Of a stretch of DNA of 20,109 nt, positions 14,729-20,109 are shown piece after piece (positions within the stretch are counted from its first letter, which is position 1; every line of letters begins with the position of its first letter). Made by a program: the position numbers and the translations under genes. The notes beneath the pieces were generated by a model. It had not been told where the DNA came from. It saw only the letters and a program-made list of their open reading frames with translations, and ran no database searches. The DNA is taken from the NCBI GenBank assembly GCA_044433325.1, contig JAWXTT010000017.1, positions 1 to 20,109 on the forward strand, given 5' to 3'. Source of the DNA: HGM05232 sp044433325 (GTDB lineage Bacteria; Bacteroidota; Bacteroidia; Bacteroidales; Muribaculaceae).

Positions 14729-16687
14729 ATGAAAAAAATAGTTATGCTTATGTGTTGTGCGATACTTTTTCCAGCGTGTTTATATTCAAATAGTTATATG
14801 GAATTAATCGTTGAGAATGGTGCTACTCACTTTGCGTTATGGTCGCCAAAGGCTGACGCAGTTAAGGTTAATTTATATGATAATGGTATTGGTGGTACAT
14901 CTTTCAAGGTGTTAGATATGCATCAAGATACTGTTACTGGTGTGTGGAGTGTCTCAACTGATAATGATTTATTAGGGAAGTTCTATACATTTACAGTAAA
15001 ATATAAAGGGAGTTGGTTAGCTGAAACACCTGGCGTGTGGGCTAAGAGTGCAGGGGTTAATGGTGATAGAGCAGCTATAATTGATATGGAGAGTACTAAC
15101 CCTGAGGGTTGGAGTGATGATATATCACCACGTTTAGTTTCCCCTACGGATGCTATTGTTTATGAGATGCACCATCGTGATTTCTCAATTCATCCTAGCT
15201 CAGGTATCGCTAATAAGGGTAAGTTTATTGCCCTACTGGAGAGTGGAACTAAAACTCTCGATGGGGAGAAAACAGGTATTGACCACTTAAAGGAGTTAGG
15301 TGTTACTCATGTTCAGATACTTCCATCTTATGACTATGGTAGTATTGACGAAACTAAACTTGACGAGAATAGATATAATTGGGGTTATGATCCCAAAAAC
15401 TATAACTTGCCTGAGGGTTCATACTCAACTGATCCATATCAGCCTGAAACTAGAATCAATGAGATGAAACAGATGATACAAGCGTTACACAAGGCAGGTA
15501 TATCAGTAATTATGGATGTAGTTTATAATCACACATATAAATCTAAGGATTCTAATTTCTCACTTACAGCACCTAAGGAGTATTATCGTTTTACAGAGGA
15601 TGGTGAATTCTCGAATGCTTCTGGTTGTGGCATTGAAACAGCCTCAGAGCGTGAGCAGATGCGTAATTTTATAATAAATTCAGTGAAATATTGGGTTGAG
15701 GAGTACCATATTGATGGTTTCCGCTTTGACTTAATGGCTATCCATGATATTGAAACTATGAATATGGTGGCTGAGGAACTGAAATCGATTAATCCTGATA
15801 TTATTATCTATGGTGAAGGGTGGACTGCTGGTGACTCACCACTCCCTATTGAGCGTCGTGCCTTGAAAGTAAATGTTGGCAAGATGTGCGGAGTAGGGGT
15901 CTTTAGTGATGATATCCGTGATGGTGTCAAGGGGCACTATTCTGATAATAAGGAGCGTGGTTTTGCCACAGGGAAAAGTGGTTTAGAGGAGAGTGTTAAG
16001 CTAGGTATCGTAGGGGCAACTGCTCATCCTCAGATTGATTTCACTAAGTGTGGTAATGTGGATGCTGCTTATGCTACGGATGCTGCACAGATTGTTAATT
16101 ATGTGTCGTGTCATGATGATTTGACCTTGACTGATAAGTTGAGGGTTTCAATGAAGAATGAATCTGAGAAGAATCTTCTGCGTATGGCTAAGCTATCACA
16201 AACTATTGTGTTTACTTCACAAGGAATTCCATTTATCTTTGCAGGAGAGGAGATTTTCCGCGATAAAAAGGGGGTACATAATAGCTACAAGTCACCTGAT
16301 TCCATTAATGCTATTGATTGGAGTTTGAAACATAAGTACCGTGAACAATTTGATTATTATTGTGGATTGGTGGAGTTAAGAAAGGCGCATCCCGCCTTTA
16401 GAATGTGTAGTGCTGAGGATATTGCTAAACATATTAAGTTTGATACGGTTGATGAACCAAACCTAATATCGTACTCGATAGTCGATTATGCTAATGGCGA
16501 TAGTTGGCGTGAAATTAAATTGATATTTAATGGCTCAGATAGCTCCCAAAGAGTAACTGTTGAACAGGCAGATTGGAGGATAGTAGCAATGGATGGTAAA
16601 ATAGCACCAAAACATTATCTAGGAGCAACCAATGGTGGTGAGATAGAAGTTGCTCCATATTCGGCATTAATATTAGTGGACTTCTAA
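14729..16687 (+). CDS. Type I pullulanase (GH13), secreted
   Basis: 652-residue glycoside hydrolase family 13 enzyme that should hydrolyse alpha-1,6 branches of pullulan, starch or glycogen. A signal peptide covers about residues 1-20, so the enzyme is exported. An N-terminal beta-sandwich (CBM48-like, about 30-120) precedes the catalytic barrel. The type I pullulanase signature YNWGYDP is at 216-222; region I is MDVVYNH, region II FRFD with nucleophile Asp334, region III YGEGW with acid Glu363, and region IV CHDD with Asp463. The C-terminal beta domain is present. It is the last gene of the porin operon. Its last three codons and stop are formed by repeat A copy 2. Confidence 0.93.
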   Translation: MKKIVMLMCCAILFPACLYSNSYMELIVENGATHFALWSPKADAVKVNLYDNGIGGTSFKVLDMHQDTVTGVWSVSTDNDLLGKFYTFTVKYKGSWLAETPGVWAKSAGVNGDRAAIIDMESTNPEGWSDDISPRLVSPTDAIVYEMHHRDFSIHPSSGIANKGKFIALLESGTKTLDGEKTGIDHLKELGVTHVQILPSYDYGSIDETKLDENRYNWGYDPKNYNLPEGSYSTDPYQPETRINEMKQMIQALHKAGISVIMDVVYNHTYKSKDSNFSLTAPKEYYRFTEDGEFSNASGCGIETASEREQMRNFIINSVKYWVEEYHIDGFRFDLMAIHDIETMNMVAEELKSINPDIIIYGEGWTAGDSPLPIERRALKVNVGKMCGVGVFSDDIRDGVKGHYSDNKERGFATGKSGLEESVKLGIVGATAHPQIDFTKCGNVDAAYATDAAQIVNYVSCHDDLTLTDKLRVSMKNESEKNLLRMAKLSQTIVFTSQGIPFIFAGEEIFRDKKGVHNSYKSPDSINAIDWSLKHKYREQFDYYCGLVELRKAHPAFRMCSAEDIAKHIKFDTVDEPNLISYSIVDYANGDSWREIKLIFNGSDSSQRVTVEQADWRIVAMDGKIAPKHYLGATNGGEIEVAPYSALILVDF

Positions 16688-16720
16688 TAATCGAATAAAA
16701 CCAATTATTAGAAGTCCCCA
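16675..16720. repeat. Palindromic repeat family A, copy 2
   Basis: Perfect 14-bp inverted repeat GGACTTCTAATAAT (16678-16691) / ATTATTAGAAGTCC (16704-16717) with a 12-nt loop. It matches the reverse complement of 1122-1167 at 42 of 46 positions. The pullulanase stop codon TAA (16685-16687) lies inside the left arm. No T-run follows on either side. Confidence 0.85.
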
Positions 16721-16743
16721 TTAGTTGTTGAATAGGTGTGTGT

Positions 16744-17460
16744 TTAAGCCCAACGTTTAAAGTTGGCAGTGCCTATTACTTGTGCAACATCGAATATTTC
16801 AATCACTGAAATATCAAAAGCTGTGTAATTATCCTCGATGTTAAATGATTCACAACGTATAAATCCATCCGTTTCACTTTGGGTAATGCGTTTAATCAGA
16901 TATCCGCTAGTTGTAGCTATTGCATATACTTCACCCCAACGGAAATTACTCTTATCTAATTTGCGTAGGGCAACCCATGTACCATCTGTGATAGATTTAG
17001 ATGGGTTCTCTCTATTAATCATTGAGTCACCATGTGCTTTTACAATAAATGTATCTGAACTAGGTTCAATACCTGGGAAGCTGATGTAGCCACTAGGATT
17101 TGATTTAGTTAATGCATTGCTAAACCCTTCAGGTGAGCCGCAACAAAATGCTTCATCACTATAATATGGTATCCCATAGCCATCCTCAATTAGGAATGAT
17201 TCTTCACTATTAATATGTAACATTGAGCCATTCCCATTTATTAACCAGTCAATATTGAAGATATTATCGTAAACCGCATTGTACTTTTTCAAGAACGTAT
17301 TAGTTAGATATTTTGGATTACCACCGAATGCTGATGAAACACTGCTCTTATGATATCCTATTTTATCGGCAAGTTGTAGCTGTTTTAGCGTAAGACCTCT
17401 AACTTCTAGGTGTGCATTAGCCGTTTTTAGTCGCGCATGTCTTAATTCGTTCTCATTCAT
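16744..17460 (-). CDS. S24-family (CI/LexA-like) transcriptional repressor
   Basis: 238-residue repressor with an N-terminal DNA-binding region (HTH-like, about 22-48: LTLKQLQLADKIGYHKSSVSSAFGG, shown in part) and a C-terminal peptidase S24 domain. The Ser-Lys dyad is Ser146 (HGDSM) and Lys190 (YLIKRI). Their 44-residue spacing resembles lambda CI (149/192) more than LexA. A Cys107-Gly108 bond (FCCGSP), 39 residues before Ser146, is a good candidate self-cleavage site as in UmuD and some phage repressors. It should bind the palindromic operators just upstream and be inactivated by RecA-activated autocleavage; that is inference. It is divergent from a row of small genes and convergent with pullulanase. 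Confidence 0.88.
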   Translation of the reverse strand: MNENELRHARLKTANAHLEVRGLTLKQLQLADKIGYHKSSVSSAFGGNPKYLTNTFLKKYNAVYDNIFNIDWLINGNGSMLHINSEESFLIEDGYGIPYYSDEAFCCGSPEGFSNALTKSNPSGYISFPGIEPSSDTFIVKAHGDSMINRENPSKSITDGTWVALRKLDKSNFRWGEVYAIATTSGYLIKRITQSETDGFIRCESFNIEDNYTAFDISVIEIFDVAQVIGTANFKRWA

Positions 17461-17523
17461 ATAACCCTTTATATTTAGGTAATTAATTTATTGATAATAA
17501 TTTAACTCTTCATTTGTCATAGG

Positions 17524-17539
17524 TACAAATTTATTTGTA
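17524..17539. promoter_or_regulatory. Operator 1 (likely S24 repressor site)
   Basis: TACAAA-TTTA-TTTGTA, inverted hexamers with a 4-bp centre. It overlaps a minus-strand -7 box TAAATTTG (17533-17526) that faces the repressor gene, which suggests autoregulation. Further TTTGTA half-sites follow at 17546 and 17557, 11-12 bp apart. Confidence 0.6.
17526..17533 (-). promoter_or_regulatory. Leftward -7 box for the repressor gene
   Basis: The minus strand reads TAAATTTG, an exact TAnnTTTG match, inside operator 1. No -33 TTTG lies at the right distance, so this would be a weak promoter that might need help, as lambda PRM does. Confidence 0.4.
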
Positions 17540-17556
17540 AATTTATTTGTAAAAAG

Positions 17557-17589
17557 TTTGTATTAATTACAAATAAGTTTGTAATTTTG
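17557..17589 (+). promoter_or_regulatory. Rightward promoter of the small-gene operon
   Basis: TTTG (17557-17560), 21-nt spacer, TAATTTTG (17582-17589): an excellent Bacteroidota promoter. Operator 2 fills most of the spacer and touches the -7 box, so bound repressor should block it. Confidence 0.65.
17568..17583. promoter_or_regulatory. Operator 2 (likely S24 repressor site)
   Basis: TACAAA-TAAG-TTTGTA, the same 6-4-6 geometry and hexamers as operator 1, centred 44 bp from it. A 12-bp palindrome TTGTTTAAACAA follows at 17587-17598, and three direct TACAAA half-sites lie at 17650, 17661 and 17669, before the next gene. Confidence 0.65.
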
Positions 17590-17686
17590 TTTAAACAAGT
17601 TATAAAAATCGATTTTAAATTAATAACTAAGTAGATTAATCATCTACATTACAAACTTTATACAAACTTACAAATAAAAAAAGAAT

Positions 17687-17887
17687 ATGCAAATAGAATA
17701 TCAAAATAGTTGTTTGAAAAAATTCTTACGTTCAATGAAAATAGGAGATATTGTAATGATTCCCGATCGTATGAAAAGTTATAACACAATTAATAGTCGT
17801 ATATGTGAGCTGCGGCGTGAAGGGTATGCATTTATTATTTCATGTAAAGGGTTAATAGATGCTACTAAGATTGTAAAACTAGGATAA
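17687..17887 (+). CDS. Small HTH_39-like (winged-helix) protein
   Basis: 66-residue basic protein. NTINSRICELRREGYAF resembles the recognition helix and wing of HTH_39-type small DNA-binding proteins (pattern ...RISELRKxGY), found in phage and mobile-element genes. As the first gene opposite an S24 repressor it occupies the position of Cro or of an early regulator. The function is inferred from that position and from a short motif only. It is followed by a membrane peptide gene 17 nt downstream. Confidence 0.55.
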   Translation: MQIEYQNSCLKKFLRSMKIGDIVMIPDRMKSYNTINSRICELRREGYAFIISCKGLIDATKIVKLG

Positions 17888-17904
17888 TATAAAATTGATT
17901 TCCT

Positions 17905-18117
17905 ATGAATAACCTTTACCATAAGAAAATACGTAAAATAGCAGCATACTTTACACTATTAATAATGTCACTGATATTTATTATAGGGTATGGAGCTGAG
18001 CCATTGGAGGATACAACCTTAAAACATTTTATCATCTTTAAGCTAGGGGTGACATTGATATTGCTATTGCTATTCCTATTTCTAAAACGTACTAATTTAC
18101 TAAAGGAGTTAGAGTAG
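17905..18117 (+). CDS. Small two-TM membrane protein, unknown
   Basis: 70 residues with a basic N-terminus (KKIRK), a first TM segment at about 12-29, a short acidic loop (GAEPLEDTT) and a second TM at about 42-60, ending in charged residues. I do not recognise it. Size and topology recall holins and small stress-induced membrane toxins, but no homology supports this. Its stop codon shares one base with the GTG start of the next gene (TAGTG), implying coupled translation. Confidence 0.6.
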   Translation: MNNLYHKKIRKIAAYFTLLIMSLIFIIGYGAEPLEDTTLKHFIIFKLGVTLILLLLFLFLKRTNLLKELE

Positions 18118-18425
18118 TGAAGTGGAATTTCTTATATGAGATAGCCCAATCAGTTAGCGTTGAATTAACACAAGCCCTCTCAGAAAATGCTAAACCGTGT
18201 AATATCTGGTTTGAGGTTTATAATGATAATGATTACGCCGAGCTATCACTCAGGGTTACACGATGGTATGATATATCTGAGCAGTTATTGCTAGTGAAGG
18301 TCATTATTGACCAGTTCTCTATTTGGGATGATGAAAATAATAATATAGTCATCGAAGATGATTTAATATTGCTAGTACAATTATTGGAGCTTAATAATTT
18401 GATAGATAGCTCCTACACATATTAA
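18117..18425 (+). CDS. Hypothetical acidic protein
   Basis: 102 residues from a GTG start that overlaps the previous stop by one base. The protein is strongly acidic with mixed alpha/beta character and no signal peptide or membrane segment. NDNDYAELSLRVTRW suggests beta strands, and the C-terminus is helical (DDLILLVQLLELNNLI). I do not recognise the family. Its place inside a compact operon and the coupled start support that it is expressed. Confidence 0.5.
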   Translation: MKWNFLYEIAQSVSVELTQALSENAKPCNIWFEVYNDNDYAELSLRVTRWYDISEQLLLVKVIIDQFSIWDDENNNIVIEDDLILLVQLLELNNLIDSSYTY

Positions 18426-18434
18426 ATAAATAAA

Positions 18435-18647
18435 ATGAAAAGAATAAAGAAAATTTGGAACGAGTTATTAGGCTATCGCTATTATGCGGTAACCATTAAT
18501 GATAACTTTATGGAGTATATATCAAGTAATATCTTTGATAGTTATACTAAGGCAGAGGAGTATTATAAATCACTTAACCTAGAGTGTAAAACCCTGCAAG
18601 CCACTGAGATAATTAGTTTTAGAAGTAAGCGTAAAATAATATTGTAA
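18435..18647 (+). CDS. Hypothetical small basic protein
   Basis: 70 residues, starting 9 nt after the previous stop. The N-terminus (KRIKKIWNELLG) and C-terminus (RSKRKIIL) are basic, and the middle is Tyr-rich (YRYYAVTIN, SYTKAEEYYKSL). No known motif, signal peptide or TM segment is seen. The support is position and an intact frame in a tightly packed operon. Confidence 0.45.
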   Translation: MKRIKKIWNELLGYRYYAVTINDNFMEYISSNIFDSYTKAEEYYKSLNLECKTLQATEIISFRSKRKIIL

Positions 18648-18658
18648 AATCAGTAGTG

Positions 18659-19006
18659 ATGAATGAGATTAGATTTAATCACAATAATAATTTTGTGATT
18701 GTGAATGATCAGTTTGCAACAGAGCTAGCTGCTGATACCGAGCCAACCTATATATTTATATATAAGTATATAGATTTAGATAGGAGTAGTTATTATATTC
18801 TTCGTAAGGTTGATATTGAGTTTACCCAGCAAACACAATGTGGTTATTTACATAAATATAATGACGAATGGCTATTTGAAAACCTTGCACCTGAGAATCA
18901 GCAGATATTCTATGACTTAGACTTGTCATATAATTGCGATCATAAATTTATAGCAGAATCATTTAATAGTAACGAATACAGATTATGTCCATTAGTAATA
19001 GGTTAA
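18659..19006 (+). CDS. Hypothetical acidic protein
   Basis: 115 residues from ATG 18659 (a GTG directly before it at 18656 is an alternative start). The protein is acidic and Tyr/Asn/Asp-rich, with predicted beta-rich stretches and no membrane segment; I do not recognise it. The gap to the previous stop is 11 nt. The 3' end overlaps the next gene by 22 nt, in a different frame, so one of the two boundaries could shift, although the next gene has a plausible start there. Confidence 0.45.
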   Translation: MNEIRFNHNNNFVIVNDQFATELAADTEPTYIFIYKYIDLDRSSYYILRKVDIEFTQQTQCGYLHKYNDEWLFENLAPENQQIFYDLDLSYNCDHKFIAESFNSNEYRLCPLVIG

Positions 19007-19368
19007 GACCACATATAAAATTCCGTAAGAGTGGTGAGATTTCATTAACCTCACATATAACAGAGTTATTAGATATTCATGTGGGTGATGCAATAGATAT
19101 TACCATTAACGATAAGAGTAATGATATCTACCTATATGTAGCTGAACGCGGTTGCTGTAAGGCGGATCGAATAAGAGGAGTAACACGTGCCGCATCAGTA
19201 ACCAAAGGATTTATGCGAGCCCAACATAAGCGATTAACCTCACTGATAATAGAGCTAGATGGACGCGCCCCCGAAGCATTCTACCGAGTAGGAGAGCCAA
19301 CCGAGATAGATGGCGTGCTAATGCTCCCAATAATAAACCGCCGCAACCTAGCAACCCCCACAGAGTAA
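18985..19368 (+). CDS. AbrB/SpoVT-like N-terminal protein, unknown role
   Basis: 127 residues. IKFRKSGEISLTSHITELLDIHVGDAID (positions about 11-38, quoted in part as KFRKSGEISL and LLDIHVGD) follows the beta-swapped hairpin pattern of AbrB/MazE-type DNA-binding domains (fRksGrIsLp...LLgI.xGD). A basic second half may form an extra domain. It is the last gene of the repressor-controlled operon and could be its late regulator or an antitoxin-like protein; that is inference. The last 39 codons contain only two T-ending codons, unlike the first 30, which contain about ten, the same drift as in guaA. Confidence 0.5.
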   Translation: MSISNRLRPHIKFRKSGEISLTSHITELLDIHVGDAIDITINDKSNDIYLYVAERGCCKADRIRGVTRAASVTKGFMRAQHKRLTSLIIELDGRAPEAFYRVGEPTEIDGVLMLPIINRRNLATPTE

Positions 19369-19378
19369 CAAGCAAAAA

Positions 19379-19399
19379 CGAAGCGAAGCGAAGTTCGCT
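19379..19399. repeat. CGAAG tandem and hairpin
   Basis: Three CGAAG units (19379-19393) whose last part pairs as AGCGAA-G-TTCGCT (19387-19399). It lies directly beside repeat B copy 3. Confidence 0.5.
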
Positions 19400-19443
19400 G
19401 GGAGCGCAGGCTCTGCGCAAAAAAAGAAATTGTGCAGAGCCTG
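19400..19443. repeat. Palindromic repeat family B, copies 3 and 4 (inverted pair)
   Basis: Copy 3 (19400-19418, minus orientation) reads GCGCAG-AGC-CTGCGC-TCCC. Relative to copies 1 and 2 both arms changed together (T to C, A to G), keeping the stem paired. Copy 4 (19432-19443, plus orientation) is the partial GTGCAGAGCCTG. The two face each other with 10-bp arms CAGGCTCTGC/GCAGAGCCTG. Confidence 0.65.
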
Positions 19444-19462
19444 TTTATTTATGGTGTTTGTT

Positions 19463-19828
19463 TTATTCCTCTATTGTTTTAGGGTCATCGCCATATTTAT
19501 TTGCTCCTTTAGTTCCATCTATTATGTGTAGTATAATTAGCCAAATCCAACCTATGATAGGTATAAGATATAATAAATACCACCAACCAGTTTTATCAAT
19601 ATCATGTAAACGTCTGACACCTACTGACAATGATGGGATAAGCAAAGCTAAAGCAAAAAGCGAACTAATAGGAGTAGCTAATTCTATCGAGCCAAATAAC
19701 ATTTCATCTAAACTTAGTAGAAGAATCGTTAATATCGCATAAACTAATATAAACATCCAATACTCTTTTCTTCTAGCACGCCCATTAAAGTTGGCGTAAT
19801 TCTTCATACATTTCAAAAACCATTTCAT
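19463..19828 (-). CDS. DUF805 membrane protein (YhaH-like)
   Basis: 121-residue inner-membrane protein of the DUF805 family, function unknown. The family signature is clear: NFNGRARRKEYW near residue 13-24 and VRRLHDIDKTGWW in the middle, with about four hydrophobic helices between and after them and a short polar tail (GANKYGDDPKTIEE). It begins 30 nt after the dnaJ stop on the same strand and is probably co-transcribed, although no functional tie is known. Confidence 0.9.
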   Translation of the reverse strand: MKWFLKCMKNYANFNGRARRKEYWMFILVYAILTILLLSLDEMLFGSIELATPISSLFALALLIPSLSVGVRRLHDIDKTGWWYLLYLIPIIGWIWLIILHIIDGTKGANKYGDDPKTIEE

Positions 19829-19858
19829 AATAATTATTTTTTTGCTATGATGCGTATT

Positions 19859-20109
19859 CTAGTCGAATAGGTGGTTTAAGCGGCTAAAGATGCGCTTTTT
19901 GTCATCATCTGATGGTTTGAAGTTTTCTGATTTAGCTAGCGTTTCGATAGCCTTCTTCTCTTCAGCTGAGATATTTTCAGGAACGTAAACCATAATATTA
20001 ACCAATAAGTCACCTGTTCCATAACGGTTATGTGATGGTAGCCCTTTGCCACGTAATCTAAGTACCTTACCAGGTTGAGTTCCTGGGTCAATAGTTAGAC
20101 GCACACGAC
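19859..20109 (-). CDS. dnaJ: Chaperone DnaJ, C-terminal part (5' end outside window)
   Basis: About 83 C-terminal residues of the Hsp40 co-chaperone that delivers substrates to DnaK and stimulates its ATPase. IDPGTQPGKVLRLRGKGLP followed by GDLLVNIMVYVPE is the diagnostic C-terminal peptide-binding/dimerisation region of DnaJ. The frame is open to the window edge, and the GTG at 20104 is simply the Val before RLTIDPG, not a start. The J-domain and zinc-finger region must lie beyond position 20109, so CbpA cannot be formally excluded. Confidence 0.88.
   Translation of the reverse strand, partial: RVRLTIDPGTQPGKVLRLRGKGLPSHNRYGTGDLLVNIMVYVPENISAEEKKAIETLAKSENFKPSDDDKKRIFSRLNHLFD

Noticed and set aside
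17524..17674. CRISPR-like array in the TACAAA/TTTGTA region
   Set aside because: Repeat units are only six bases, in both orientations and irregularly spaced, which fits operators and not a CRISPR array.
16744..19368. Complete prophage or integrative element
   Set aside because: No integrase, attachment-site duplication, portal, terminase, tail, mobilisation or lysis gene is visible between pullulanase and DUF805.
19458..19742. 94-codon plus-strand frame over the DUF805 gene
   Set aside because: It is antisense to a clearly assigned DUF805 protein and has no family features of its own.

Overview
This is an A+T-rich bacterial window that reads as a Bacteroidota chromosome, most likely Bacteroidales. 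Supporting signs: several genes have a TAnnTTTG -7 box, the promoter signature of that phylum; Shine-Dalgarno sequences are largely absent; and typical gene types are present, including a Porin_10-like barrel, a FabI whose N-terminus matches Bacteroidales enzymes as I remember them, and a lipoprotein beta-carbonic anhydrase. I cannot name a genus.

Layout. 1-1117: the 3' part of a Nudix hydrolase overlapping a membrane-anchored SIMPL protein, ended by a palindromic repeat (family A). 1325-2185: fabI (enoyl-ACP reductase) with its own promoter and terminator. 2371-4441, minus strand: a compact queF-queC-queD-queE operon for queuosine precursors (preQ0/preQ1). 4617-8400: a CPA2-type cation/proton antiporter followed 10 nt later by guaA, ended by a strong terminator and a family B repeat. 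8672-9550, minus strand: fabD, divergent from tatA-tatC (9674-10770). 11103-11798: lipoprotein carbonic anhydrase with a His-rich insertion. 11930-16687: a tight operon of an outer-membrane porin, a membrane-anchored solute-binding protein and a secreted type I pullulanase, whose stop codon lies inside a second copy of repeat A. 16744-19368: an accessory locus. 19463-20109, minus strand: dnaJ (5' end outside the window) and a DUF805 membrane protein.

The most unusual part is 16744-19368. A lambda CI/LexA-like S24 repressor (Ser146/Lys190, candidate Cys107-Gly108 cleavage site) faces a string of six small genes: a winged-helix-like protein, a two-TM peptide, three unknowns and an AbrB-like protein. 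The divergent intergenic region holds two 16-bp operators of identical geometry plus many half-sites, one operator lying inside a well-formed rightward Bacteroidota promoter. No integrase, structural or lysis gene is visible, so this looks like a damage-responsive switch or a fragment of a mobile element rather than a complete prophage.

Two families of short palindromic repeats are scattered through the intergenic DNA. Family A has two 46-nt copies in opposite orientation, each at a gene 3' end. Family B has a GTGCAG-AGC-CTGCAC hairpin core in four copies, including one with a compensatory base-pair change. Neither is explained by ordinary terminators.
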